Shown in pieces: positions 38,211 through 47,259 of a DNA stretch of 64,000 nucleotides. Each line of letters begins with the position of its first letter. Within the stretch, counting starts at the first letter, position 1. The position numbers and the translations under genes were made by a program. The DNA comes from Roseomonas xinghualingensis (GTDB lineage Bacteria; Pseudomonadota; Alphaproteobacteria; Acetobacterales; Acetobacteraceae). The notes below the pieces were generated by a model, which saw nothing but the letters and a program-made list of their open reading frames with translations, was not told the DNA's origin and searched no databases. The stretch is from the NCBI RefSeq assembly GCF_025791835.1, contig NZ_JAOXLP010000015.1, positions 40,829-104,828 on the forward strand. Direction: 5' to 3'.

Positions 38211-39905
38211 GTGTCCGAACGCGAGAGCATGGAATTCGACGTGCTGGTGGTCGGGGGTGGCCCTGCCGGCTTGGCGGCTGCCATCCGGCTGAAGCAGGCA
38301 TCACCCGACCTCAGTGTCTGCCTCGTGGAGAAGGGCTCGGAGATCGGTGCCCATACCCTTTCTGGCGCGGTGCTGGAGCCGCGCGCGCTGGATGAGCTGT
38401 TCCCGGACTGGCGCGACGATCCGCCGGCGCTGATGACTCCGGCAGGCGACGATCGCTTCATGCTGCTGACCGAGAAGCGCGCCTTCAAGCTGCCGACCCC
38501 GCCCGCGATGAACAACCACGGCAACTACGTGGTGTCCCTGGGCAATGTGGCCCGCTGGCTCGGCGCCAAGGCCGAGGGGCTGGGCGTGGAGATCTATCCT
38601 GGCTTCGCGGCCTCCGACCTCGTGATCGAGGACGGGGTGGTGAAGGGCGTCGTGGCCGGTGTGATGGGCATCACCAGGGAAGGTGAGGAAGGGCCGGACT
38701 ACCAGCCCGGCATGGAGCTCCGCGCCACCTATACGATCTTCGCCGAGGGCTGCCGCGGTTCGCTGACCAAGCGGCTCTTCGAACTCTACGACCTGCGCAA
38801 GGACTGCCAGCCCCAGACCTTCGGCCTCGGCATGAAGGAGCTGTGGGAGATCCCGAAGGAGAAGCACACGCCCGGCCTGGTGTGGCATTCCACAGGCTGG
38901 CCGCTGACCTCCGACACCTATGGCGGCTCCTGGCTCTACATGCTGGGGGAGAACCTCGTCTCCATCGGCTTCGTGGTGGGGCTGGACTACAAGAACCCCT
39001 GGCTTTCGCCCTTCGACGAGTTCCAGCGCTTCAAGACCCACCCCGCCGTGCGGGGCTTCCTGGAAGGCGGCAAGCGCATCGCCTATGGCGCCCGCGCGCT
39101 GAACGAGGGCGGCATGCAGTCCATCCCGCGCCTGGTCTTCCCGGGCGGCATGCTGGTGGGCGACACGGCCGGCTTCCTGAACGTGCCGAAGATCAAGGGC
39201 ACCCATACCGCGATGAAGAGCGGCATGGTGGCGGCCGACGCCGTGGCCGCGGCATTGGCGCAGGACACGCGGCCGGAGGTGCTGGAGAGCTATCCCGAGG
39301 CCCTGCGGAACTCCTGGGTCTGGGAAGAGCTGAACAGCGTGCGCAACATCCGCCCGGGCTTCGCGAAATACGGCTTCTGGGGCGGCATGGCCGCTGCGGC
39401 GCTCGACACCTATGTCTTCCGCGGCAAGGCGCCCTGGACCTGGACGCATCATGCGGATCACGAAACGCTGCGCCCCGCTTCCGAGAGCAAGCGCATCGTC
39501 TATCCCAAGCCGGACGGCAAGTTGACCTTCGACCGCCTTTCCTCCGTGTTCCTTTCGAACACCAATCATGAGGAGAACCAGCCGGTCCATCTGGTGCTGA
39601 AGGATCCAGGCCGCTGGAAGGGCGTGAACTGGGACAAGTTCCGCAGCCCCGAGAGCCGCTACTGCCCGGCCGCCGTCTATGAGGCGGTGGGGCCGGAAGC
39701 CGATCGCGAGCTGAAGGGCACGCCTGATGCGGAGGCGACGGGCGAGGGTGCGGAGGTCGAGGCCGGCGACGCCACCGTGCAGCTGGTGATCAACGCGCAG
39801 AACTGCGTGCACTGCAAGACCTGCGACATCAAGGACCCGACGCAGAACATCGACTGGCGCACGCCGGAAGGCGGCGGCGGCCCGAACTATATCGGCGGGA
39901 TGTGA
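38211..39905 (+). CDS. Electron-transfer flavoprotein:ubiquinone oxidoreductase
   Basis: A 564-residue membrane-associated flavoprotein that passes electrons from ETF, and so from acyl-CoA dehydrogenases, to ubiquinone. The FAD motif is GGGPAGLAAA near residue 15. Middle features are GAHTLSGAVLEPRAL and VGDTAGFLNVPKIKGTHTAM. The 4Fe-4S ligands are the C of YCPAAVYE and CVHCKTCDIKDP near the end. GTG 38211 follows AGGAGGAGA. It ends in a strong terminator and would serve the two acyl-CoA dehydrogenases in this window. Confidence 0.93.
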   Translation: MSERESMEFDVLVVGGGPAGLAAAIRLKQASPDLSVCLVEKGSEIGAHTLSGAVLEPRALDELFPDWRDDPPALMTPAGDDRFMLLTEKRAFKLPTPPAMNNHGNYVVSLGNVARWLGAKAEGLGVEIYPGFAASDLVIEDGVVKGVVAGVMGITREGEEGPDYQPGMELRATYTIFAEGCRGSLTKRLFELYDLRKDCQPQTFGLGMKELWEIPKEKHTPGLVWHSTGWPLTSDTYGGSWLYMLGENLVSIGFVVGLDYKNPWLSPFDEFQRFKTHPAVRGFLEGGKRIAYGARALNEGGMQSIPRLVFPGGMLVGDTAGFLNVPKIKGTHTAMKSGMVAADAVAAALAQDTRPEVLESYPEALRNSWVWEELNSVRNIRPGFAKYGFWGGMAAAALDTYVFRGKAPWTWTHHADHETLRPASESKRIVYPKPDGKLTFDRLSSVFLSNTNHEENQPVHLVLKDPGRWKGVNWDKFRSPESRYCPAAVYEAVGPEADRELKGTPDAEATGEGAEVEAGDATVQLVINAQNCVHCKTCDIKDPTQNIDWRTPEGGGGPNYIGGM

Positions 39906-39910
39906 GGCAG

Positions 39911-39940
39911 GGCCGGGGAGAGATCCCCGGCCTTTCTTCT
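39911..39940 (+). terminator. Rho-independent terminator after ETF-QO
   Basis: GGCCGGGG (39911-39918) and CCCCGGCC (39925-39932) form a perfect 8-bp stem with a 6-base loop, followed by TTTCTTCT. It ends the ETF-QO transcript six bases after its stop and just overlaps the marR stop codon on the other strand. Confidence 0.85.
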
Positions 39941-40412
39941 ATTTCAGCGCGTTCTGCTGCGGCGCGTCCTCGCCGATCAGCAGGTGCAGGGCGCGCAGGA
40001 TGACGGCGCGCTCGGCATCGTCGAAGGGCGCCAGCCGCTCGCGCTGATGAATGCGGGCTGCCGCCAGGGCCGGCTTCACCCGTGCGCGCCCTTTCGGGGT
40101 GAGGTGGATCAGAACGCGGCGCCGGTCCTCCGCCGTGGCCTTCCGGCGAATCAGCCCATCCGCCTCCATGCGGTCCAGCACCTTGGTCATGCTGGGCTGC
40201 TTCATCAGGGCCATCTCCGCCAATTGCCCCACGCCCAGGCCATCCGCATCGGTCAGGCAGGCCAGGACGCGCCATTCCGGCACGGAAAGATCCCATTCCC
40301 TGAGCGCGGCATGGAAGCTGGAGGAGACCTCATGGCTCGCCCGTGCCAGGAGATAGGGCAGATAGGCTTCGGTGAATCCTGCCACGGGCGGATTATATCC
40401 CTTTTCATGCAT
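39939..40412 (-). CDS. MarR-family transcriptional regulator
   Basis: A roughly 157-residue winged-helix regulator: YLPYLLARASHEVSS dimer helix, LGVGQLAEMALMKQPSMTKVL recognition region and the wing RRKATAEDRRRVLIHLT. It is divergent from the NicX paralogue at 40471. Two starts are possible. ATG 40412 (MHEKGYN) has AGGGG upstream. GTG 40385 would leave a consensus TATAAT at minus-strand 40397-40392 as a promoter and give a nearly leaderless message. In P. putida a MarR protein (NicR) controls nic genes, so a related role is possible. Confidence 0.85.
   Translation of the reverse strand: MHEKGYNPPVAGFTEAYLPYLLARASHEVSSSFHAALREWDLSVPEWRVLACLTDADGLGVGQLAEMALMKQPSMTKVLDRMEADGLIRRKATAEDRRRVLIHLTPKGRARVKPALAAARIHQRERLAPFDDAERAVILRALHLLIGEDAPQQNALK
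40395..40408. promoter_or_regulatory. Candidate MarR operator, copy 1
   Basis: ATATCCCTTTTCAT, matched at 13 of 14 bases by ATATTCCTTTTCAT at 41535. It sits at the marR 5' end and 62 bases before the divergent nicX-like ATG, a position suited to control of both genes. It is not a clear palindrome. Confidence 0.5.
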
Positions 40413-40470
40413 CTTGACCGATGCCCCTGATCTGCGCCCGAATGTGGGCGAACGTACAGGGGCGGCAAGG

Positions 40471-41517
40471 ATGTTGGCGGACCGCATCGAGCACAAGTGG
40501 ATCGAGGCCTTCACCGAGATTCTCGCGAAATGCGCGGTGAAGCCGGGGGAGGCGGTGGCCATCCTTTCCGAGACGCAGTCGCGCGCGCTGAACGTTCATC
40601 TGGCGGAGCTGGCCCTGCTGCGGCTGGGTGCGCGGCCCTTCCATATCGTCCTGCCAACCGGGCGCAACCCGTACCCCGTACCGGTCCGCTCCACCGGCGC
40701 AAGCGAAGCCATCGGCGGGCTGGAGCCGGTGGTGGGTGCGCTGGGCGCCAGCGGGCTGGTGGTGGACCTGACCGTGCAGGGGCTGATGCATGCGCGGGAA
40801 ACAGGGGCCATCCTGAAGGCCGGGGCCCGCATCCTCTCCATTTCCAACGAGCATCCCGAGGCGCTGGAGCGGATGCGCCCGGATGATGCGCTGGCGGGCC
40901 GGGTGAAGGCGGCGACGAAGATGCTGCGCGGCGCAAAGCGGATGAGCGTCCGCTCCGCGGCCGGCACGGCGCTGGAGATCGACATGGCGGGCGCCACCAC
41001 CGTTGGCGTCTGGGGCTGGACCGACCGTGCCGGCACCCTGGCCCATTGGCCCGGCGGGCTGGTGGTGAGCTTTCCTGCCGCCAACACGGTCAACGGCACG
41101 CTGGTGCTGGACACGGGCGACATCAACCTGACCTTCAAGCGCTACCTCGCCGCCCCGATCCACCTGACCATCGAGAACGACTATGTCATCGCCATCGAGG
41201 GCAGCGGCCCCGATGCCGAGATGATGCGCCAATCCTTCGCTGCCTGGGGCGACAGGGAGGCCTATGCCGTTTCCCATGTCGGCTTCGGCATGAACCCGGC
41301 GGCCCGATACGAGGCGCTGTCCATGTATGGCCAACGGGACACCAACGGCACGGAGCTGCGCGCTGTATCCGGCAACTTCCTTTTCTCAACGGGCGCGAAC
41401 GAGTTCGCCGGACGCTACACGCCTGGGCATTTCGACATTCCTGTCATGGGAACGGACATCCTGGTGGATGGCGTGCCTGTCGTGGTGAAGGGTGAATTGC
41501 AGCCCCTGTTCGGATGA
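40471..41517 (+). CDS. NicX-like M29-fold dioxygenase paralogue
   Basis: A 348-residue homologue of the NicX at 17012. The three putative iron ligands are conserved as H269 (VSHVGFG), H320 and D322 (PGHFD), and the HWP histidine is H192. The glutamate pair of NicX (E176/E177) is replaced by V180 and neighbours, and the N-terminal 150 residues diverge strongly, so its substrate probably differs from 2,5-dihydroxypyridine. An aminopeptidase-like function cannot be excluded. ATG 40471 follows GGCAAGG. It is divergent from marR and 61 bases ahead of the hydrolase operon. Confidence 0.75.
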   Translation: MLADRIEHKWIEAFTEILAKCAVKPGEAVAILSETQSRALNVHLAELALLRLGARPFHIVLPTGRNPYPVPVRSTGASEAIGGLEPVVGALGASGLVVDLTVQGLMHARETGAILKAGARILSISNEHPEALERMRPDDALAGRVKAATKMLRGAKRMSVRSAAGTALEIDMAGATTVGVWGWTDRAGTLAHWPGGLVVSFPAANTVNGTLVLDTGDINLTFKRYLAAPIHLTIENDYVIAIEGSGPDAEMMRQSFAAWGDREAYAVSHVGFGMNPAARYEALSMYGQRDTNGTELRAVSGNFLFSTGANEFAGRYTPGHFDIPVMGTDILVDGVPVVVKGELQPLFG

Positions 41518-41534
41518 TTTGGTCCTGGACAGGA

Positions 41535-41548
41535 ATATTCCTTTTCAT
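41535..41548. promoter_or_regulatory. Candidate MarR operator, copy 2
   Basis: ATATTCCTTTTCAT lies 30 bases before the hydrolase ATG (41579). It overlaps the perfect palindrome AGGAATATTCCT (41531-41542) and is followed by TCATATGA. Thirteen of fourteen bases match the copy at 40395, suggesting one regulator controls the marR/nicX-like pair and the operon starting here. Confidence 0.5.
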
Positions 41549-41578
41549 ATGATCGGTTCCGTAAGGGAGTTGGCTGGC

Positions 41579-42346
41579 ATGGCGGATGCGACGGCGGTCG
41601 TGATGCTGCATGGAATTGGCGCTGACGCACGGCTCTGGCAGCCGCAGCGCGCCTCCTTCGCGGCGCGCGGCTATCGCGCCGTGCCGCTGAACTTCCCGGG
41701 TTATGGCGAACGTCCTCCCGTCGATTCGATGGACTTCGACGGCATGGCCGCCGATGTGGAGGCGGCGATCGTGGAAGCCGGGCTGGAACGGCCCGTGCTG
41801 CTCGGCCATTCCATGGGGGGCATGGTGGTGCAGACCATGCTGCGCCGCCGGCCGGATGCCTATGCCGCGGCCATCCTCTGCGCCACCAGCCCGGCCTTCG
41901 GGAATCCCTCAGGCGAGTTCCAGCAGAAATTCGTGGCCGCGCGGCTGAAGCCGCTGGAGGACGGGCTGTCCCTCGCAGATATCGCGGAGGATACGCTGGC
42001 CAAGCTTGTCGGGCCGCGTGGTGCGGATCCCGCATGGCGGGCGCTGGCGATCGAAGCGCTGGCTGCCGCATCGCCCAGGACCTTTCGCGCGGCGGTGCAT
42101 TGCCTCGTCACCTTCGATGAGCGCGGGAATCTCGGCGCCATCCGCATCCCCACGCTTTGCCTGGCCGGGGAGGCGGACACCAATGCGCCCGCGCCGATGA
42201 TGGAGCGCATGGCGGGCAAGATCCCTGGCGCCGAATATATCTGCCTGCCCGGAGTGGGCCACATGCCGCAGATCGAAGCCCCGAGTGAATTTGACGCAGC
42301 GGTGCTGGGCTTCCTGGACCGCCATCTGACAGGGAAGGATCGGTGA
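41579..42346 (+). CDS. Alpha/beta hydrolase
   Basis: A 255-residue alpha/beta hydrolase: oxyanion HGIGADARLW, nucleophile GHSMGG, acid in LAGEADTNAP and histidine in VGHMPQIEAP. Size and motifs resemble beta-ketoadipate enol-lactone hydrolases and the N-formylmaleamate deformylase NicD. After a NicX-like ring-opening enzyme, a deformylase or amide hydrolase is an attractive inference. ATG 41579 has AAGGGAG nine bases upstream; an ATG at 41549 lies inside the operator-like region and is less likely. The TGA overlaps the next ATG (TGATG). Confidence 0.8.
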   Translation: MADATAVVMLHGIGADARLWQPQRASFAARGYRAVPLNFPGYGERPPVDSMDFDGMAADVEAAIVEAGLERPVLLGHSMGGMVVQTMLRRRPDAYAAAILCATSPAFGNPSGEFQQKFVAARLKPLEDGLSLADIAEDTLAKLVGPRGADPAWRALAIEALAAASPRTFRAAVHCLVTFDERGNLGAIRIPTLCLAGEADTNAPAPMMERMAGKIPGAEYICLPGVGHMPQIEAPSEFDAAVLGFLDRHLTGKDR

Positions 42347-43614
42347 TGGACGCCATGCCCGCCGACGCGCTTCAGGACGAACCCATTTTCGCGCCCGAGG
42401 CCTTCAATCTCACGCCCCAGCAGGCGGAGCTGACCGCCCGCGCCCGCCGCTTCGGCAAGGCCGTACTGGCGCCGCGTGCCGCGGAATATGACCGGGAAGC
42501 CCGCTTCCCGATCGAGAACTTCCGCGACATGCACGGCGAAGGTCTGCTCCGCATTTGCGTGCCGAAGGGGGATGGCGGGGAGGGGGCTGACTTCACCACC
42601 TACTGCCTCACGGCAGCGGAGCTGGGCCGCTACTGCGGCGCCACGGCGCTCTCCTGGAACATGCATGTCTGCTCCACCCTCTGGTCCGGCCTGCTGTCCG
42701 AGGACCTGGAGATGAGCGAGGCGGACCGCGCCGCCCATCGCGCGCGCCGGTCCAAGCATTACCAGCGGATCGTGAAGGATGGCGCCATTTACTCGCAGCC
42801 CTTCTCGGAGGGCGGCGCAGCGGCGGCGGGTGCCATCGCCTTCGGCACCGAGGCACGGCCGGTCGAGGGCGGCTACATCATCAACGGCAAGAAGATCTTC
42901 GCCAGCCTGTCAGGATCCGCCGATTACTACGGCATCCTCTGCACGGAACGTGCGGGAGAGGAAGCCGCCAGCCGCCGCAACACCCTCTATCTCGCCGTTC
43001 CAGCCAAGGCGCCCGGTGTTTCCGTGGTGGGCGACTGGGATCCGCTGGGCATGCGCGGCACCGTCTCCCGCACGCTTCTGCTGAAGGACGTCTTCGTGCC
43101 GGAGGACGCCATGCTCATGCCGCGTGGCGTCTATTTCCAGGCGGCAGGCCGCTGGCCGCATATGTTCATGACGCTGACGCCCACCTATATGGGCCTCGCC
43201 CAGGCGGCCTATGACTTCACCATAGCCTATCTGCGGGGCGAGCTGCCGGGAATGCCGCCCGTGAAGCGCCGCATGTTTCCTACCAAGCAGATCGCGGTGG
43301 CGGAAATGCGCATCATGCTGGAGCAGACCAAAACCCTCTGGTTCCAGGCCGTGCGCGAGGCCCGCCCCGATCCCACGCGGGAACAGGTGCAGCGCGCCTA
43401 TGCCGCGCAGTACACGGTGATGGAGAATGCCAATGCGCTCGCCGCCAAGGCCATCCGCACCTGCGGCGGCCAGGCGATGCTGAAGAGCCTGCCGCTGGAG
43501 CGCATCTATCGTGACAGCCGTTGCGGCTCGCTGATGCTGCCCTGGACCGCCGAGATCTGCATGGACCGCCTGGGTCGCGACACGCTCTACAAGCCGGGTG
43601 AGAAGGACGACTGA
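42346..43614 (+). CDS. Acyl-CoA-dehydrogenase-fold flavoprotein without the EGT glutamate
   Basis: A 422-residue member of the acyl-CoA dehydrogenase superfamily: FCVPKGDGG-like loop, YSQPFSEGGA, GYIINGKKIFASLSG, GMRGTVSRT and TCGGQAML. Near the C-terminus the usual YEGTxEIQ segment, which carries the catalytic glutamate, is MLPWTAEIC. Catalysis may use a glutamate elsewhere, as isovaleryl-CoA dehydrogenase does, or the protein may be an oxidase or monooxygenase of this fold. ATG 42346 overlaps the hydrolase stop. The synthetase gene follows after four bases. Confidence 0.8.
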   Translation: MDAMPADALQDEPIFAPEAFNLTPQQAELTARARRFGKAVLAPRAAEYDREARFPIENFRDMHGEGLLRICVPKGDGGEGADFTTYCLTAAELGRYCGATALSWNMHVCSTLWSGLLSEDLEMSEADRAAHRARRSKHYQRIVKDGAIYSQPFSEGGAAAAGAIAFGTEARPVEGGYIINGKKIFASLSGSADYYGILCTERAGEEAASRRNTLYLAVPAKAPGVSVVGDWDPLGMRGTVSRTLLLKDVFVPEDAMLMPRGVYFQAAGRWPHMFMTLTPTYMGLAQAAYDFTIAYLRGELPGMPPVKRRMFPTKQIAVAEMRIMLEQTKTLWFQAVREARPDPTREQVQRAYAAQYTVMENANALAAKAIRTCGGQAMLKSLPLERIYRDSRCGSLMLPWTAEICMDRLGRDTLYKPGEKDD

Positions 43615-43618
43615 GCGG

Positions 43619-45091
43619 GTGACGAACCTCGCCAGCTTCATCGAGCGCAACGCGGCCTTTACGCCCGATAAGGTCGCGATCCGCTTCGAAGGCGCCTCGA
43701 TCACCTATGCCGCCTTCGCACAGGAGATCGGGCGTGCCACCCATATGCTCCGCACCATCCATGCTGTGCGGGCAGGGGACAGGGTGGCGGTGCTGGCGTC
43801 GAACGGGCCGGGCTATCTCTCGCTGCTTTATGCCTGCGCGCGGCTAGGCGCGATCCTGCTGCCGCTGAACTGGCGGCTGGCGGCACCTGAGTTGCGCTAC
43901 ATCCTGGACCACGCGGAGCCACGCGTGGCCTTTGTTGAACCCGTTTTTGCGGAGACGCTGCGCGAGGCTGCGCCCGGCCTACCGTCAGCGCCTTTGGATT
44001 TCTCCGAAGGGGAAGCGGATGGGGAAGGCCCAGGCACGCTCGATGATGCGCTGCTGCTCGTTTACACCTCGGGCACCACGGGCCGTCCCAAGGGCGCGCT
44101 GCTGGCGCAGGAAGCGTTGTTCCAGAATGCGGTGATGAGCCACCACATGCATGGGATGACGGCCGAGGATCATGTCCTCGCCGTCCTCCCCTTTTTCCAT
44201 GTGGGCGGGCTGAACATCCAGACCACCCCTGCGCTGCAGGCGGGCGCCACTGTCACCATCCATCCGCGCTTCGCCGCCGATGCCGTTCTCGCCGCGATCA
44301 GGAAGGATCGCCCGAGCCTCACCGTCCTGGTTCCCGCCACCATCCGCGCCTTGTTGGCGGAGCCGGGCTGGGCCGACGCCGACCTTTCTTCCCTTCGTGC
44401 CATCAGCACGGGGTCGGAGCCGGTGCATCAGGCGGTGGTGGATGCGGTCATGTCACGCGGCGTGCCGCTGTTGCAGGTCTATGGAGCGACGGAAAGCTGC
44501 CCCATCGCCATCTACACCCGCCTGGGCGGGGATCTGTCCCGCGGCACCTCCACCGGCCTTCCGGGCCTGCTCTGCGAGGCGCGGGTCGCGGATGATACCG
44601 GGCGCGAATGCCCAAACGGCATGGCCGGGGAGGTTCTGCTGCGCGGTCGGAACCTCTTCCGTGGTTACTGGCGAGATGACGCCGCGACGCGCGCCTGCAT
44701 GCAGGATGGCTGGTACCGCACCGGCGATATCGGCACGCGTGATGCGGATGGCTATTTCCATGTGCATGACCGCCGGAAGAACATGATCATCTCCGGCGGC
44801 GAGAACATCTATCCCGCCGAGGTGGAGCGCGTGCTGCTGGAGCACCCCGCCATCGCGGAGGCCGCGGTTCTTGGTGAGCCCGATCCGAAATGGCAGGAAG
44901 TGCCGGTGGCCTTCCTCGTGCTGCGTGCCGGCATGGTGGTGGATGATGAGGGGGTGCGCGCGCATGTCTCCGCGCATCTGGCGCGCTTCAAGGTGCCGCG
45001 CCGCGTGGTCTTCACCGACAGCCTGCCCCGCACCGCGCTGGGCAAGGTGCGGCATTTCGAGCTTCGTCCCCTGATTGGAACCACAGCATGA
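43619..45091 (+). CDS. Acyl-CoA synthetase / AMP-dependent ligase
   Basis: A 490-residue ANL-family ligase that activates a carboxylic acid to its CoA thioester. The P-loop is VYTSGTTGRPKG, followed by PFFHVGGLN, VYGATES-like QVYGATESCP, YRTGDIG and the hinge RRKNMIISGGENIYPAEVE. The catalytic lysine is in ALGKVRHFEL. The start is GTG 43619. The last bases overlap the ATG of the opine-dehydrogenase-like gene (ATGA). Its substrate is unknown and probably enters this island's pathway. Confidence 0.88.
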   Translation: MTNLASFIERNAAFTPDKVAIRFEGASITYAAFAQEIGRATHMLRTIHAVRAGDRVAVLASNGPGYLSLLYACARLGAILLPLNWRLAAPELRYILDHAEPRVAFVEPVFAETLREAAPGLPSAPLDFSEGEADGEGPGTLDDALLLVYTSGTTGRPKGALLAQEALFQNAVMSHHMHGMTAEDHVLAVLPFFHVGGLNIQTTPALQAGATVTIHPRFAADAVLAAIRKDRPSLTVLVPATIRALLAEPGWADADLSSLRAISTGSEPVHQAVVDAVMSRGVPLLQVYGATESCPIAIYTRLGGDLSRGTSTGLPGLLCEARVADDTGRECPNGMAGEVLLRGRNLFRGYWRDDAATRACMQDGWYRTGDIGTRDADGYFHVHDRRKNMIISGGENIYPAEVERVLLEHPAIAEAAVLGEPDPKWQEVPVAFLVLRAGMVVDDEGVRAHVSAHLARFKVPRRVVFTDSLPRTALGKVRHFELRPLIGTTA

Positions 45092-46200
45092 CGTCACCTG
45101 CCCGCAGGCTCCGAATCGCCGTGCTCAGCGGCGGCAACGGCTCCTTCGCCGCCGCTGGTGACATGGCCCTCGCGGGGCACGAGGTGCGGCTGTGGCGCCG
45201 CGATGCGGCGGCGGTGGAGATGCACAGGGCTGCCGGCGGCATCATCGCGGTGAAGGACGCGCAGGGCACGCATGAGGCGCGGCTCGCGCTGGTCACCGCC
45301 GAGATGGCAGAAGCCGTACGGGGCGCGGAGCTGATCCTCTGCCCGGCGCCGGCAACCGCGCAGCCCGACATCGGGCGGCTGCTGGCGCCCTGCCTGGAGG
45401 ATGGTCAGGTGGTGTTCCTTCCGCCCGGCACGCTGGGCTCGGTGCTGATGGCCCGCGTGCTGCATGATTCCGGGCGCAAGCCGAAGGTGGCCTTCGCAGA
45501 GACCGGCACGCTGCCCTGGCTGGCCCGCAAGCACGGGCCCTTCCAGGTCGCCATCACGGTGCGGGCGAAGCGCCTTCCGGTCGGTGTCTTCCCGCTGGAT
45601 CGGGAGGAGATGGCGCTGGAAATGATCGGCGCCGCCTTCCCGGGCGTGATCGAGCCCTGCGGCGATGCCCTGTCCGGCGCGCTGATGAATGCGGGCGCCA
45701 TCATCCACCCGCCGCTGATCGTCATGAATGCCGGTCCTCTCGAACATTTCGAGAAATGGGACATCCACAACGAGGGCACCGTCCCGGCCATCCGCCGCAC
45801 CACCGATGCGCTGGATGCCGAGCGCATGGCGGTGCGCGAGGCGCTGGGCTATGGCGCGCCGCATTTCCCGCTCGCCCATCACTACGCGAAGGAAGGCGAG
45901 GAATGGATGTATGGCCGTGCCTCGCATGACCGCCTGACGGAATCGGGCGACTGGCGTGAACGGATCATCCTCAACGAGCACCGCTACATGATGGAGGACC
46001 TGCGCCTGGGCCTGTCCCTCATCATCTCCGCGGCCGGACTGGCGGGGGTGGAGGTGCCGCTGGCGCGTGCCTTCTCCTCCATCGGTGCCGCCATTCGTGG
46101 GGAGGCGCCGACCCATGCCGGGCGTACCCTGGCGGATGCCGGGCTGGGCGGGCTGGACCGCGCGGGCATCGGCAGGGTGCTCCGCCATGGCTTCGCCTGA
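45088..46200 (+). CDS. NAD(P)-dependent octopine/nopaline-dehydrogenase-family protein
   Basis: A 370-residue two-domain dehydrogenase. The N-terminal Rossmann motif is SGGNGSFAAAGDMAL, followed by LWRRD. The C-terminal opine-dehydrogenase domain has the family histidine in IIHPPLIVMNAG and the YPLAHHY-like segment. Such proteins oxidise or reduce N-carboxyalkyl amino acids or other 2-substituted acids. It overlaps the synthetase by ATGA and the next dehydrogenase by 14 bases, so it is part of the operon. The substrate is not evident. Confidence 0.82.
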   Translation: MTSPARRLRIAVLSGGNGSFAAAGDMALAGHEVRLWRRDAAAVEMHRAAGGIIAVKDAQGTHEARLALVTAEMAEAVRGAELILCPAPATAQPDIGRLLAPCLEDGQVVFLPPGTLGSVLMARVLHDSGRKPKVAFAETGTLPWLARKHGPFQVAITVRAKRLPVGVFPLDREEMALEMIGAAFPGVIEPCGDALSGALMNAGAIIHPPLIVMNAGPLEHFEKWDIHNEGTVPAIRRTTDALDAERMAVREALGYGAPHFPLAHHYAKEGEEWMYGRASHDRLTESGDWRERIILNEHRYMMEDLRLGLSLIISAAGLAGVEVPLARAFSSIGAAIRGEAPTHAGRTLADAGLGGLDRAGIGRVLRHGFA

Positions 46201-47182
46201 ACGCCTTCCCATCACCTGCCTCGGCGCGGGTCGGATGGGGCGCGGCATCGCGGTGCAGTTCGCCTATGCCGGGCATGAAGTTGCCCTGCTCGATGCCAAG
46301 CCCCGCGCGCCGGAAGCCTTCGAGGCATTGCAGCGCGAGGCGCTCGCCGAGATCGGCGATTCACTCCGCACCCTGGGTGAGCTGGGCCTGTTCGATCCCG
46401 CCCATGCGGAAACCTTGCTGGCCCGCGTGCGGATCGTGCCGGAATCCGGCGCGGCGGAGGCGCTGGCAAGAGCCGGGATCGTCTTCGAGGGGGTGCCGGA
46501 GATCCTGGATCTCAAGCGCGAGGCCCTGGCACGCGCCTCGGCGCTGATGGGCCCGGATGCCATCCTCGCCTCCACCACCTCCACCATCCTGGTGGATGAT
46601 CTTTCCCCGGCCGTAGTGGGGCCGCAGCGCTTCCTGAACGCGCATTGGCTCAATCCCGCCTATATCATCCCGCTGGTGGAGGTTTCGCCGGGCCGGGCGA
46701 CGGCGCCGGAGGTCATCGCGCGGCTGAACGCCGTGCTGGAATCCGTCGGCAAGGTGCCCGTGACCTGCGCGGCCAGCCCGGGCTTCATCGTGCCCCGTAT
46801 CCAGGCCCTGGCGATGAACGAGGCCGCCCGCATGGTCGAGGAAGGCGTCGCCAGCGCCGAGGATATCGACAAGGCCGTGAAATACGGCTTCGGCTTCCGC
46901 TTCGGCGTGCTAGGGATGCTGGAGTTCATCGACTGGGGCGGCGGCGACATCCTCTACCATGCCAGCCGCTATCTCACGGGCGCGCTGGGGCATGAACGCT
47001 ACCGCGCGCCGGAGATCATCGAGCGCAACATGCGCGAGGGGCGGATAGGGCTTCGCACGGGGCAGGGTTTCCTGGATCATGCCGGCCAGGACATCGATTC
47101 CTATCGGCGGCGGCGCCTCGGCGCCCTTGTCGATCGGCTGCGGGCCGAAGGGCTCGCCAAACCACCCGTGTTGTCGGACTGA
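46187..47182 (+). CDS. 3-hydroxyacyl-CoA-dehydrogenase-family protein
   Basis: A 331-residue NAD-dependent dehydrogenase: Rossmann CLGAGRMGRGIAVQFAYAG, then FEGVPEILDLK, STTSTILVDDL, the catalytic-histidine region AHWLNPAYIIPLVEV and the C-terminal PGFIVPRIQALAMNEA. This short single-domain form also includes carnitine and L-gulonate dehydrogenases, so CoA thioesters are not the only possible substrate. ATG 46187 lies within the end of the preceding gene. It closes the run of tightly overlapping genes before the Bug gene. Confidence 0.85.
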   Translation: MASPERLPITCLGAGRMGRGIAVQFAYAGHEVALLDAKPRAPEAFEALQREALAEIGDSLRTLGELGLFDPAHAETLLARVRIVPESGAAEALARAGIVFEGVPEILDLKREALARASALMGPDAILASTTSTILVDDLSPAVVGPQRFLNAHWLNPAYIIPLVEVSPGRATAPEVIARLNAVLESVGKVPVTCAASPGFIVPRIQALAMNEAARMVEEGVASAEDIDKAVKYGFGFRFGVLGMLEFIDWGGGDILYHASRYLTGALGHERYRAPEIIERNMREGRIGLRTGQGFLDHAGQDIDSYRRRRLGALVDRLRAEGLAKPPVLSD

Positions 47183-47259
47183 ACTGGCGCGGAATCAAAG
47201 ACAGGGACGGAAACGAGGCAACACGGCGTCACGCACGAAACCAAGGCGGAGACTGCTGC

